Shown: one piece after another, positions 22,180-64,000 of the stretch | Layout: each line of letters starts with the position of its first letter | How positions within the stretch are numbered: position 1 is the first letter of the stretch | Origin: Siniperca chuatsi | Lineage: Eukaryota > Chordata > Actinopteri > Centrarchiformes > Sinipercidae | Assembly (NCBI RefSeq): GCF_020085105.1 | Contig: NC_058058.1 | Location: 8,271,175 to 8,335,174 of the forward strand | DNA: 64,000 nucleotides | Direction of reading: 5' to 3' | The notes under the pieces: generated by a model | Database searches by the model: none | What the model was told of the DNA's origin: nothing | Seen by the model: only the letters and a program-made list of their open reading frames with translations | Made by a program: the position numbers and the translations under genes

Positions 22180-22560
22180 ACGCGCGTTCACGTGGTGCTG
22201 AAGGACAGCGACTGTGGCTTTGTCGGGAGCGCGCGTGCAGCAGGCGCAGACTGATGCTGGACGATCACGAGCAGAAAACACTGATTATCCGCGTAAAATC
22301 GATATATTTATCGCCCCAGAGCTGATTAATATAATCTATAGTGTCTTAGAATAAAGCGTAGTCTGTTTAGGAACAGCTTTCTATTAATATATCTGTATTT
22401 TACCCATGCAAAAACATCAGCACGCGATGAAAAAAGAGAAAAATAATACCAAAACAGTCGTTCCGCTGGGTGGTTTCTTATCTGTACAAAACGGCGCCTG
22501 TCTTTGCACGGACGACGGCAGAAAACACAAAAAAGGCGACCAATGGCGCTCAGTGGCTGC
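22180..22560. promoter_or_regulatory. CpG-containing region upstream of C1orf216
   Basis: GCACGCGCGTTCACGTGG, GGAGCGCGCGTGCAG and ACGGCGCCTG make this locally CpG-rich, with a CACGTG E-box at about 22189. It lies upstream (right) of the minus-strand gene and may hold promoter sequence or an alternative first exon. Confidence 0.35.
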
Positions 22561-22910
22561 ATATTTACGGCTTACTGGTGAATGTAAGGTTTAAAAAAAA
22601 AAAAAAAAAACACAAAACACGAAGATTTTACACCCTAATCCATCTACAGCGAAACAGTGAGGTTAAAAAAAAGACTCGACATTTCCCATTAACGTGGTAA
22701 AATTAGACAAAAATGCAGAAAAAAAACATGAATATTTCATGTACGTCGCGCGTTATGTAACGCTCACCCCATATCAGTGCTGCCTCCTCTCTATCCCTTC
22801 TCAGTAAAACAACCTCAGACCCTTCCTTTCATCTCCTATTTGCCGGTTGTATAAGTCAAATGACCAGACCAGCGTGAATATATTTGCATGAGGTTCTGGT
22901 TCGTTCTTAC

Positions 22911-23080
22911 CTTTCTGCTGGTTTGCTGTTCGGTGGAGAAGCTGGACACTGCGCCCTCCCAATTTCCCCCCCTCCTCCTATGTGATGTTTATCTTCCTCT
23001 TCCTCTCTCCCCCTCCTCCTCCCATCATCTCTCACTGGCACTGTGGTTCTGGGAAAAAGAAAAGGGACTGGCTGACTAAT
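22911..23080 (-). other. Candidate non-coding first exon of C1orf216
   Basis: The minus strand reads CAGCAGAAAG then GTAAGAACG, a strong splice donor, at 22911/22910. Splicing to the acceptor at 20782-20783 would form a 2.1 kb intron. The right boundary (transcription start) is not determinable; the value given is nominal. Confidence 0.4.
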
Positions 23081-23099
23081 TCACTTCCTAAACTGGGCT

Positions 23100-23639
23100 G
23101 GGACTGCAGGAAAAGGGAAACCGTGGGGAATGAATAGAAACCGTGTGAGGACAGAGAAGGCTGTCATGTTACTGTAATGCAGGTTTGAAACAGCAACATG
23201 ATGGCATGGTCTTAACCTAATTACAAAGTTATTGTGACATCCTGTTTAAGTTCATTCAGCCCTGTGACAAATCTCACATATAGTGTTTACAGACTAAAGT
23301 TACAACAAGGACCTCGAGATAACACTTAAAACTGGGCAAAATTTGGTTGGAAAGTTACATTTGTTTGGGTAACACTTCCCTTTAACCCATTTAGCTTTTA
23401 TAAAAAGCACACAAACATTGAATAGATGGTCTATAACACGCTGTAAAGTTGACATATTTTATATCATTACAAGTGTTTTACTATATTGTCATTCATTATT
23501 CGTCTCACAGGAGGAGTATTAGTTAATTATAGTTAGTTGCTTACAAATACATTGTACTTTATTAAATGTTTATATACTGCTTATAAATGATAAATAGTTA
23601 GGGGATGTATAGATCACATATAGCGTTTGTTTTAATTTA
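23100..23639. other. Intergenic, nothing recognised
   Basis: AT-rich unique-looking sequence between the putative C1orf216 promoter and the LINE fragment; no coding or RNA feature is supported. Confidence 0.5.
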
Positions 23640-24480
23640 ATTTATTTTTTATTTGAAAAGGAACAATTGCGATCGCAATTTACATTGTGGTAAAAAGCCT
23701 GTACAGTACAGTTAAACAACATAGCAGATGATACAGGTACAGTATGTGTGTAATAAAAACAGCATCAGTGTTGACATTGCTGGTTCTCATTAAGCCATTT
23801 CTTAACATTACACTTAAATGAATAAAATGATGGGGACTCTGATTGATTGTGGTACTGAATTCCATTGATGTGATGCTCTGAAGGAAAAGACGGTCTGGCT
23901 AAATGCAGTTTTTCTTAGTGGGATTGTGCAGTCCCCCCCAGCTGCACCGCTAATAGCTCTGTTTGCGGAAGATTTAAAGTTGATGAAACCAGACAGAGGA
24001 GGGGGAGCTAAACCATGTTTCATCTTATAAAGTAGGCAGACATTTTTTGCATTTGATGAGGTTTCCCAGCTAAGCAGATTATACTTCTTTAAGATGGCAA
24101 TGATGAAAACTGAATGGCTAGCTCTAAAGTTTTAAGTGCTTGTTTGTATGATGATTCCAGTGGTTTTACGGCTGTAGCGTGTGCATTAGACCAACTTACC
24201 AGACAACAGGTGATGTGGGAGAGAACCATTGAGTGGAAGTATATCTCAGCTGCCTCAGTTGATACGAAGTTTCTAGTAAACCTGAAATTTGCCAAACTGA
24301 ACTTTACTTTATTACAGACCCTTTGTATGCGGGTTTTGAAGCCACGGTTTGAATCTTTGTGTACTCCTAAATATTTGTATTCTGAGACAACTTGTAGTCT
24401 CTCTCCTGAGATGAGAATATCTTGCTCTACATCTACGCTGTGGCCTTTAAATGACTATGTGAATGTGAAGCAGGTCCAAA
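23640..24480 (-). mobile_element. 5'-truncated non-LTR retrotransposon, reverse-transcriptase C-terminal fragment (broken)
   Basis: Minus-strand frames show VVSEYKYLGVHKDSN (near 24380), ANFRFTRNFVSTEAAE with LSHITCCLVSWSNA (24295-24089), then GLAPPPLSGFI, GDCTIPLRKTAFSQ and RASHQWNSVPQSIR (24023-23814). These are the familiar end-of-polymerase phrases of fish LINE ORF2 proteins (YKYLG, S.W..A, RK..FSQ..FS.RA...WN.LP). Frameshifts separate the pieces and the 5' part is missing, so it is an inactive copy. The exact family is not assigned. Confidence 0.75.
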
Positions 24481-24499
24481 CTACACGTAAAAAAGATTA

Positions 24500-25285
24500 G
24501 ATGAAACGCTGTTAAAACAAAAGTTATGCATTATACAACCTAGATGTTTAAAAAGCCAATCAACCAATTTTAGTCCAGATGTACCCTTGGTTTTATGTTA
24601 TGTTACATGTTCTGCATATTTTTATTAATGAGATTTATGTATTTAATTATGTTTTATTTATCTTATACTCAAGTCTCTTTGTATTCTGTGTTTCACCTTA
24701 CAAGACAAATATTCCCATGGGGACTATAAAGTTAAAGATCCCTTCCAGACACATTTTAAAACATTTAAAAAAGTTAAATTATCACCTTTAAATTGCATCT
24801 CATCCTTCTCACTCATTATCTATGAATATGCAAATAATGTTGAAAAGTTTAACTGCTGGACTCAAGGTGTCTGCTCCATATGTGCACTGGAGGTTTCAAG
24901 TTTCCACATCACACTTGTGTAAGTTGCTTATTGGACCATGATTGGCTTCCAAACTCATATGTACATGTGTTAAACTCAGATTTAAGGCGAACACAGAGAA
25001 ACTTTCTTCCTTCAGCAGATGAATGTGAAAACAGCCTTCTAGTGTAAGTAGCATATTGGACCATGACCGGCTTCCAAACTAGTTGTGACGTCACAAAATT
25101 ATGCTCATACGTACGTGTATTACACTGATTCTGCACAGTGAAGCTCAAACATCCAAGTGAAGTAACAATACGGAAAGCACATTTCTGATTATAAGAGGGC
25201 CTTTAAGTTAGAGACCTAGCAGCATTTTCGATTGCAAATGACCAAAACCATCTTTCCTAGGCTTGTACTTGTATGGAAAAAAACT
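24500..25285. other. Intergenic with a partial internal duplication
   Basis: TATTGGACCATGA(T/C)(T/C)GGCTTCCAAACT occurs twice (about 24931 and 25052), flanked by similar sequence with TACGT/TACATGTGT, suggesting an old duplication of about 120 bp. No gene is supported. Confidence 0.45.
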
Positions 25286-25570
25286 TTAAGGCACAGTTCA
25301 CCCCAAAATCAAAAATGCATATTTTTCCTCTTACCTGTAATGCTATTTATCCATCTAGTTTGTTTTGGTGTGAGTTGCCGAGTTTTGGAGATATCAGCTG
25401 TAGAGATGCCTGCCTTTTTTGAATATAATGAGACGATATGGCACTCGGCTTGTGGTGCTCAAAGCACCGAAAAACTACATTTGAAAAACTCAACAGCAAT
25501 ATTTCTTTCCAGAAATCATGACCCTATCGGTAGAAAGAAAATAGTTCCTACATGAAACTGCTCACAACAA
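25286..25570. mobile_element. Dispersed fish repeat beginning AAGGCACAGTTCACCCC
   Basis: The phrases CAGTTCACCCCAAAATC, TGGTGTGAGTTGCCGAG, GGAGATATCAGCTGTAGAG, GGCACTCGGCTTGTGGTGC and GAAAATAGTTCCTACATGAA match a non-coding element I recall as recurrent in fish genomes. The class is uncertain (probably a non-autonomous DNA transposon). Confidence 0.55.
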
Positions 25571-25995
25571 GTTGCCTTTTTTTTCCATCTGTGAAAACAA
25601 GTGACAACATTTTTTTTTTGGCGGGTGTTTGTTGTTGTAATACCACAAGAAGCTGAAGCGCACCACTACCCCATGATCTAAATAGGTATAAAAGCATTCA
25701 TGTTTTCTTCGAGGTGAAGCGCAGATTAAAATACATTTCTAGCCAAAAGAAAGACATGACAGTAAAGTTACATAACTTGCTAACACACAATATACTGTAT
25801 GTACCTTGTGTTTAGAGTGCATGGAGAAAACACCTGGAAGAAAACATGAATGCTTTTAGTCATATTTAGAACATAACGTATTGATGCACTTCAGCCTGTT
25901 GTGGCTGAAGAGTATTACAACAACAAAAATTATACTGACAAAAAAAAAATTTCAACAGCCAAAACTTTTTTTCCACCCGTTTTCACAGATATATA
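25570..25995. repeat. Imperfect palindrome of about 420 bp (foldback element)
   Basis: Three arm segments pair about a centre near 25773: CATCTGTGAAAAC (25587) with GTTTTCACAGATAT (25978); GTTTGTTGTTGTAATAC (25627) with GTATTACAACAACAAAAA (25911); AAAGCATTCATGTTTTCTTC (25691) with GAAGAAAACATGAATGCTTT (25837). The last pair is nearly perfect over 20 bp. It directly follows the element at 25286 and may be part of it. Confidence 0.75.
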
Positions 25996-25999
25996 AAAA

Positions 26000-27042
<1,043 letters not shown>

Positions 27043-27386
27043 CTATCCTGATCTTCCTCCCCCCTCTTTCTCCTTCAACAACATCCCCATTCAAGTGCAT
27101 CAGCTCCAGGCGTCCTTCCTCCCTCCCTCCCCATCGTTCACTAGTAGCCTAAGCACATAAAAAATACATCAAACACAGCCGTCCGCCCAAGGCCTCGTCA
27201 CACGCAAAATCATCTCTCCCTCCATCTCTCTCTCTAAAAAGAAAAACCCAAGTTACAAAAGACAACTATAGAGGACGCTGATAGAGGGAGAGATAGACTG
27301 AACTCAGAGGACTGAGGGTCGTCTGTGAGGCCTCCTGGGGAAAGACAGATTATTGTAATGTTAACACTAACCACCCTCTCCCCTTT

Positions 27387-27398
<12 letters not shown>

Positions 27399-27418
<20 letters not shown>
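27399..27418. repeat. (AC)10 microsatellite
   Basis: Short pure AC run after a CT-rich stretch. Confidence 0.95.
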
Positions 27419-27460
27419 GGAAAGAGTAAAAAAAAAAAAAGAAAAAGGAGCATGACTTAC

Positions 27461-27700
27461 CTTGTGCATAGTAAGACCTTGTTTGAATTGTACACAGCCC
27501 ACAGCACCATGACCCACTTCCCTCAGTTCAGCTCCACATCTGCTCCAGCACTAGTCTCGGCTGTGACAGTGGCCGAGGGCGGCCAGTAGCACCCATGGGC
27601 TACACTGTCAGATCCCTGGTGCTGAGATGCACAGAGACTGTAAAGAGAAGCCTGCTGGACCTCCAGCTCACAGCCAGCGCTCTTAAAATATCAGCCAAAT
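27461..27700 (-). other. Candidate non-coding exon with a consensus splice donor
   Basis: The minus strand reads TATGCACAAG then GTAAGTCATG, a perfect match to the U1 donor consensus around AAG/GTAAGT. The sequence to the right (27461-27700) is of moderate GC with no long frame. It may be a distal 5' UTR exon of the minus-strand C1orf216 homologue. The right boundary is nominal. Confidence 0.35.
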
Positions 27701-28099
27701 CAGCCAAGACGTGCTAAACTGAACCACTAATCCAGCACAGGGGTTTGCTTTGCACACTAATTACACACTTTTATTTTAGGCATAGATGTGAATAGACACA
27801 CACACACACACATACAGTGCATACGTCATGACACAAGCGTGCACTCCCTTGGGTGCTGCAGCTCATGTTTCTCTTCAATTATTCCACCCTCTGCCCTCTT
27901 TCCTCCTCACAATCTGAATAAAGCCAGATCCATGTCCTCTAGATATTTAGAAGCCGGGCCTCGATGCCAAAACATGTAACCTTCCTCCTCTTTCAAGTGT
28001 GGAGTGAATTGGGAGTTCAGGGTCGGGGGGGGGGGCTAGAATTGGCTTTAGTGCGTTGACCTCGTAATTCCCTCTCGGGGGTTAAACAAAACTGTAACA

Positions 28100-28345
28100 T
28101 TCAGTTTGGACATGTGGGTATGGTGTTGATGCAGAGAAAGAGAAGACGGAATAAAAAGCATAATTATGCCAAAGCTGAATTACTCTCCCAACTTGCAAAG
28201 ACATTATTCCTATTAAATTCTAATTAAAATTGATTTCCTGACCCTGCAAACAGACCCTTAGGATTTGGAATCAAGTCTTTATCTCGATTAATTGCACTGT
28301 AATGGCTCAAAGATAATGATATGGTACAATAAAAATATATCATTA
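28100..28345. promoter_or_regulatory. Candidate conserved non-coding segment 1
   Basis: Dense AT-type motifs (CATAATTATGCC, TTCTAATTAAAATTG, TCGATTAATTGCACTGTAATGG, ATCATTAATTTGCC) in non-repetitive sequence. Typical enhancer-like composition; conservation is not tested. Confidence 0.3.
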
Positions 28346-28494
28346 ATTTGCCCAAAGCCTCTTGGCTCTTAAAATTTTACAGAAATCCAGTGATGTTTTG
28401 AGACTTTTGACAAAAACAAAACTGAGGCGTAACTGCTTAGACAAAGGTAAAAATGGTAAAAACACCAGGATTAAACCGGCCTGCCTGCAGGTAC

Positions 28495-28740
28495 AGCAGC
28501 TCGCTATAGGCGGGGCCCACCATGGGGTTCATTCCAGACCCTCCTGGCGTTGGCCCCTAATGATGTGTAATGGGGCCTCCTGCGCCCATTCCTAACCCCG
28601 GGACCTCCTCTTAATCACCGTGGCTACTAATGAGATGGAGAAACATGAAAGGGCTCGTTAGAAGACCCTCACTTTAATGCCGGCCTATTATTAGCCACTT
28701 ACCAAATCATTAGTCTCTAAACTGCAATTATGCTTTAAAC
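28495..28740. promoter_or_regulatory. Candidate conserved non-coding segment 2
   Basis: Non-repetitive sequence mixing GC-rich and homeodomain-type motifs: GGCCCCTAATGATGTGTAAT, CTTAATCACCGTGGCTACTAATGAG, CCGGCCTATTATTAGCC, CAATTATGCTTTAAACC. It looks unlike the surrounding neutral DNA. The status is inferred. Confidence 0.3.
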
Positions 28741-29785
28741 CAGGAAGAAAAAGTGAAACAAAGAGTCAAAGGAATCCCAAAGTGTGGATTACAGCAAAGC
28801 AAGTGTAGCCTTCTGGAGTGAGGTGGATTCACTTGGTGTTTACAAGCTCTCCCACAACCAGGAATGAAAGCTGTGAAACACTAGTTCAATTCTCAGTTTT
28901 CTTTTGTTTATTATGAACATATATATCAAACTTGTCTTTCATACTGGTTTTCAGTGACCTTTGGTGTGTGCAGTCCAGAGATCATTATAGAAGACACTAA
29001 CTTTTCCCTTTTGAAGTCAAGTGGTGACATTAAGTCTGCTGTTGAGTGGTGACTTAAGACGAGACTAACAGTCTTATCCACAAGAGGCCTGAAAACTATG
29101 TACAGTATATCTGAGGAAGAGTGTTACAGGAAATTATGTTTAAAATAAGAAATGCAATGTCTAAATCGGAAAAAGCTACAAGCAATAACCCAGTGAGGTC
29201 TCAGAGGGCCTTGTTGTACAAAATCCCTGTCCTTCACAAAATCAGTGAACATTTTTTTCAGAAAAGCATTGAAAGAAGCAACTTATCCAGCCCCAAACAC
29301 ACAACATAAAGAGCAAATAATGTGTTGAATTCTACAAAAAAAGTTGTTTTTACAAATAGACCATGTTTGTATTTTAGTCATTGAAAACCCATGTTAACTC
29401 AAGACAGGAGAGAATGAAAAACACTAAGAGTCTACAGAGATGCAGGCGTCAACGTGGGGCTGTACTTAGGCACAGTGGTGTTTTGAGCTAATGCTAGCAC
29501 ATCTTAGTTTAGCCTGTTAGCATGCAAACGTTAGCTAATTAGCAGTAAAGTACAGCTGAGGCTGATGGGAATATAATTAGTTTTGCAGGTATTTTGTCAT
29601 AAACCAAAGTATTAGATAATTAAACACTTTTGACCTGAAGATGGCGCTAGAGGAAAAGTCTGGGGATCACCAATACACTGAATTCCCATCATACCTGTTG
29701 CATGCACACACACACACACCTGACCACATAAAGTGGAACCGACAGCTCGCATCTGGTCTGACAACAGAAGACAAAAGCAATAAGA
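28740..29785. other. Intergenic between candidate enhancers and the clspn 3' end
   Basis: No gene or recognisable repeat; the TTAGC-rich phrases near 29490-29540 (GCTAATGCTAGC, AACGTTAGCTAATTAGC) are common in fish DNA. Confidence 0.5.
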
Positions 29786-29805
29786 GCAATGTCTTAAAAT
29801 ACAAT

Positions 29806-29811
29806 TTTATT
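29806..29811 (-). terminator. clspn polyadenylation signal
   Basis: AATAAA on the minus strand (TTTATT on plus) about 460 bp after the clspn stop codon at 30274; it implies a 3' UTR of roughly 0.5 kb. Confidence 0.55.
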
Positions 29812-30273
29812 TACAATGTAAAACAAATAAATCATCATACAAAAACTCCCTCGCCATTAAAAACCAAATCAATCCTATTTACACAATAAAACATTTTTAA
29901 AATGGACCTCCGTCAAGCAGTCCAAATTAAGTCAAGTAAGAAGTGACAGATCTGATGGCATAACAGATTTAAAATTTAGACACACAAGCCGAACTAGTGA
30001 ACAGCAAATGTGTGTAAGAAAAAGTAAAACATCAAAAAAGATGCCTCAGTGGTGCTCTTTAGTTTGCCATATTAAGGCGATGTAAACATGCAAACACACA
30101 TACAAGCATCTGTATTTGTGTATCATAAAAGGGACACAGAGGGGAGGACGTCTACCAGCCACCGTGGCACGTAACCATCATTTTACCACCTCCTTTAAGT
30201 CTTATTGGCTGGTTAAATACTGGATATGGCTGGTTAATTTTGGCCTTTATCAGTCAGTTAGTGTATTGCAACC

Positions 30274-45434
<15,161 letters not shown>

Positions 45435-45800
45435 CTTTATCCGCCGGCTAGTTTACGCTCTTTTGTAAAATAAACCAGCGGAGACAACGCTTCGACGAAT
45501 CTCGGCAGCCACAACAGACGTCGAAAAGTAAATGTCTGCGTGACAAAAGGCTATTTCAGACTTTTAAAGCACATTTAGAAAGCGTTTAGCCGGGTTGTTC
45601 CTCTTCCTCCCGCCTGTTCCATACACACCGAATAGAGGAAAAAAAAAAAATTTGATCTTTCGCGCGCCGTGACAGCTGGCCCGCAGTTTTTCGTGACCGA
45701 GGTGTCAATCGAGACGTTCTCGCTTTCCCATTGGTCTATTGGGGAGGTTTGTATCCGCCCAGTTTGACGACACAGTTTGGTAAGAGCTGGGAATGCTGGA
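45435..45800 (-). promoter_or_regulatory. clspn promoter region
   Basis: Upstream of the claspin ATG: TTTCGCGCGCC (45658-45668), a strong E2F-type site, and two CCAAT boxes in gene orientation (ATTGG on plus at 45730-45734 and 45738-45742). E2F plus CCAAT (NF-Y) is usual for S-phase genes, and mammalian CLSPN is a known E2F target. CpG-rich, no TATA box. Confidence 0.65.
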
Positions 45801-47311
45801 GTGGGCGGGGCTGGGGTCTGCAAAAGAGAGGGTGATTTGAGGCTTTGTTGAAAGAAAGAGAGACATTCACTTAAATAGCTACTAACTTGGGAATAAACAA
45901 CATAGCAATGGGGGCTTCCAGGCATGCACCATTAATGATCTCACCTGTTGGTAATGATAGTTACCATGAGTTTTTAACATTATTCTTCATGCAAAGGAAT
46001 TTAAGATTTTAATCTAATAAAAAACAGGTCAGTGTTCAGGAAGAGAAAAGTACATCTGCAAAGGCCACTAAGGTTCTAAAGAGATTTTCCTTGTGGATAG
46101 TAAGAACTGCCTGGTTTCAGTGGCTTGTCCGGACTTTTTTGACTGGGGTGGCCCAAGTGGGGTACTGACTTATGCAGGGATGGCATGAAGTATGTGCACG
46201 TGCACAAACACACACTTTGGAATAGCATTAATTTACCATTTTTCATATTTAACTACTAACATTACAGTCTCTTACAGTTTCATGCATTCCTGTGTTTTTA
46301 TTTTAAAGATAAATAGACCTAATCGCAACACAACAGAGTGGTGCCATACAAATGTTATTTAAAGCTTCCATACTTTATTCTTTAAGTCCTCAAAAAGAAA
46401 CGGTACCTCCAAAAGCATGCTACATACAAAAGAAAACAATGCACATTCAAAAATACAGTCACAGTATAAAGTACCAACAAAATAAGCCTGTGTGGACAAA
46501 ATATTGTATTGACAAAATTGTGCAGAAGTTTAAATTTACAATAAAAATCTTTTACAGAAAATGTGCTACAGTGCTACAAAAGCTACTAGCTGCAACACAG
46601 CCCAAGATACATTTGTTAATTACAGCCATCCTGGACATTTAAAACTGTTTAATTCCCCTGTTCTTGTGTTGGATTGCAAACACTTTTGTGACGTTTTAAA
46701 ATATTTTATGAACAAAAGTCTGGTTTACTCGTCAGACAGTTGGTTCGAACTAAGGTCTCAGTGTGAAATTCATAAAATTCATTTTTCTCTGTACATTAGA
46801 AGATTAGAATACTGTATATTATATGGGCTGCACATTTACATGTTTGCTCTTCAACAGATAAGCACATTGTGCACATTCAGTGTGTTATCTGCATCTTGCA
46901 TTAAAGTGAATATCCTGACAGGATTTTTTTATATACGTGTATGGAGATGCTCTTTACTCTAGGGCTGGGCGATAATGCAATATTATTGTTTATCAAATTT
47001 CAGCAAAATAGTTATTACTTACAAAAAAATTGTTATTACTTACAAAACATCAATTTACATACAAAACATATGACAGTCTCATGAAATAAAATTTATTGTT
47101 ATAGATTGAATTACCCAGGAATATAAAGTAGTTCAAAATAGCTCCATGTTTACCAACTATATAATTAAGACAATAATACAACACACACAGGGGCCAGTAT
47201 TCGTAATTATTAGCACTTTTACTTTAAGTATATTTTGCTCATAATACTGATGTACTTTTACCTAACTAAGATTTTGAATGCAGGACATTTACTTGTAATG
47301 GAGTATTTGTG

Positions 47312-47378
47312 TTAGATTAGATTCAGCTTTATTGTCATTACACATGTACAAGTACAAGGCAACGAAATGCAGTTTAGG
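47312..47378 (-). mobile_element. LINE-type 3' tail, inverted copy
   Basis: Reverse complement reads CTGCATTTCGTTGCCTTGTA, GTGTAATGACAATAAAGCTG and GAATCTAATCTAA, nearly identical to 2928-2989. Confidence 0.65.
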
Positions 47379-47509
47379 TCTAACCAGAAGTGCAATAAGC
47401 AAGTGCAGGATATAAAGTGTGTGCAAAATGCAGGATAGAGCAGTATTATGAAAATATTTTACAAGTGGTACTATGGACATTTTCTACAGATGGTTGCTTG
47501 CATCTGATT

Positions 47510-48002
47510 CAGTGGTAAAATAAATACTCTGATCTTTTACTTCAGTAAAAGCAGTAATGCCACAGTGTATAAATAGTCTGTTACAAGTAAGCATTCAAAA
47601 TTGTACTTACTTTTACTTTACTATACGTAAATGCCTGGTAAAAGTACATCAAAATATACTTAAGCTACCAAAAGTGAAATGAGTCATTATGGAGAATGGC
47701 CTATTTCAGAATAATATATATTACTGTATATTATTGGATTATAGGTATCGATCCATTGTGAAAGCATCACTTTAATGTTGCAGCTGGCTAAGGTAGGTTT
47801 TAGTTAGCCTATACTGCTAGGTAGCTAAATCTATAATAATACATCATAATTTATCTTTTCAATTACTTGAGTAATTTTTCATTTAATTAATTGTACTCTA
47901 GTACCAACTGTACTTGAGTGCAGTACATGTGCATCCCAAGATTAAAATACAGTATACTGTATACAGTATTTGAGTAAATGTACTTTACTTTCCACCACTA
48001 AT
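47510..48002. mobile_element. Dispersed fish repeat ending TTTCCACCACTA
   Basis: The outer ends CAGTGGTAAAATAAATAC and TACTTTCCACCACTA are roughly inverted. Inside are GAATGGCC.ATTTCAGA, TATTATTGGATTATAGG, CACTTTAATGTTGCAGCTGG and TTGAGTAAATGTACTTTACTTT. I recognise this pattern as a very common non-coding repeat in fish genomes. Confidence 0.65.
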
Positions 48003-48180
48003 TGTAGTGCTTGCTTTACTACTGCTTTTCTCCAAACTATTTATTAATTCATATGCTTTACTTCACCTGTTGTTGCCTCATGTAACTTGTGTGTATTTAC
48101 ATTCCCACCTTATGATATTTTCTTGTCTTAAATTATAACATTTATTTACGAGTTTTACTGTATCCTGTTACTGTCCTGCA

Positions 48181-48497
48181 ACTTCCCAGTCCCGCCCCCC
48201 CACTGAGTTTGGATCATTAAAGTTTGATCTATCAGTGCGGTACAGCAAATTACGCATGCGCACAGCGGGCTCCTAGGCTTCCAACTGGCGCATGCGCACT
48301 TACAAATCCTCAGAACCAGCAGCAGCAGCGGTAGCTCAGCTCAGTCAGTCAGTCAGTCCAGTCAGCAGTCATACACGCATCTATCTATATTCCCTTTTCT
48401 TAAATTAGCCACTTTAAGCTTCGCGATACCGCCCCCAATTTCAGCGTCGGTACGGAGCCGCCAGGCCGGGACAGAGACGGAGAGAGAGGCCTCGGCC
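48181..48497 (+). promoter_or_regulatory. ago4 promoter and 5' UTR
   Basis: CpG-rich sequence before the ago4 ATG with two near-palindromic NRF1-type sites, CGCATGCGCA (48253-48262) and GCGCATGCGCA (48288-48298), a GC box (CCCGCCCCCCC, about 48190) and a GTCA tandem (about 48343-48358). Initiation probably falls between about 48300 and 48450; this is inferred. Confidence 0.6.

Positions 48498-64000
<15,503 letters not shown>

Larger units (their letters stand above)
45801..48180. other. Intergenic between divergent clspn and ago4
   Basis: Holds the left end of a TAGGGCTGGGCGATAATGC element (46963), an inverted LINE tail (47312-47378) and a dispersed repeat (47510-48002). No gene is supported. 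Confidence 0.6.

Overview
The window is vertebrate nuclear DNA, most likely from a ray-finned (percomorph-type) fish. Genes are split by GT/AG introns. The intergenic DNA is rich in dinucleotide and tetranucleotide repeats, a tRNA-derived SINE with a fish-type body, LINE 3' tails and many short inverted-repeat elements. The gene order psmb2 - C1orf216 - clspn - ago4 matches the human 1p34 block (PSMB2, C1orf216, CLSPN, AGO4). All genes were identified by reading translated exons against remembered family sequences; no database search was run.

Layout, left to right. (1) 1-4501, minus strand: the first three coding exons of psmb2 (proteasome subunit beta type-2); the rest lies left of the window. 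(2) 4772-5560, plus strand: an uninterrupted sororin gene (cdca5), head to head with psmb2 across about 270 bp. That gap contains a textbook CDE/CHR cell-cycle element. Human CDCA5 is multi-exon and on another chromosome, so this is either a retrogene or a lineage-specific arrangement. (3) About 6.5-19.1 kb: no coding gene found; diverged tandem repeats, long microsatellites, one CpG-rich patch and several candidate conserved non-coding segments. (4) 19665-20759, minus strand: a single coding exon of the C1orf216 (UPF0500) homologue, with candidate non-coding 5' exons near 22.9 kb and 27.5 kb. (5) About 23.1-29.8 kb: LINE remnants, a roughly 420-bp imperfect palindrome, a 149-bp (AC)n tract and candidate regulatory DNA. 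(6) 30274-45434, minus strand: the complete claspin gene, reconstructed as 24 coding exons in consistent phase, 4047 nt, 1348 residues. (7) 48498-62519, plus strand: the first ten coding exons of ago4 (418 residues: N, L1, PAZ and most of L2), with MID and PIWI beyond the right edge.

Functional links: cdca5 (sister-chromatid cohesion) and clspn (ATR-Chk1 replication checkpoint) are both S/G2 cell-cycle genes, and each has the promoter motifs expected of its class (CDE/CHR for cdca5; E2F plus two CCAAT boxes for clspn). ago4 is divergent from clspn over about 3 kb and has two NRF1-type sites upstream. Nothing in the window looks prokaryotic or like a defence island. The observations most worth checking are the intronless cdca5 with its shared promoter, an in-frame tandem splice donor in ago4, a perfect U1-consensus donor in a gene-free stretch, and clusters of related transposable elements in ago4 intron 1.
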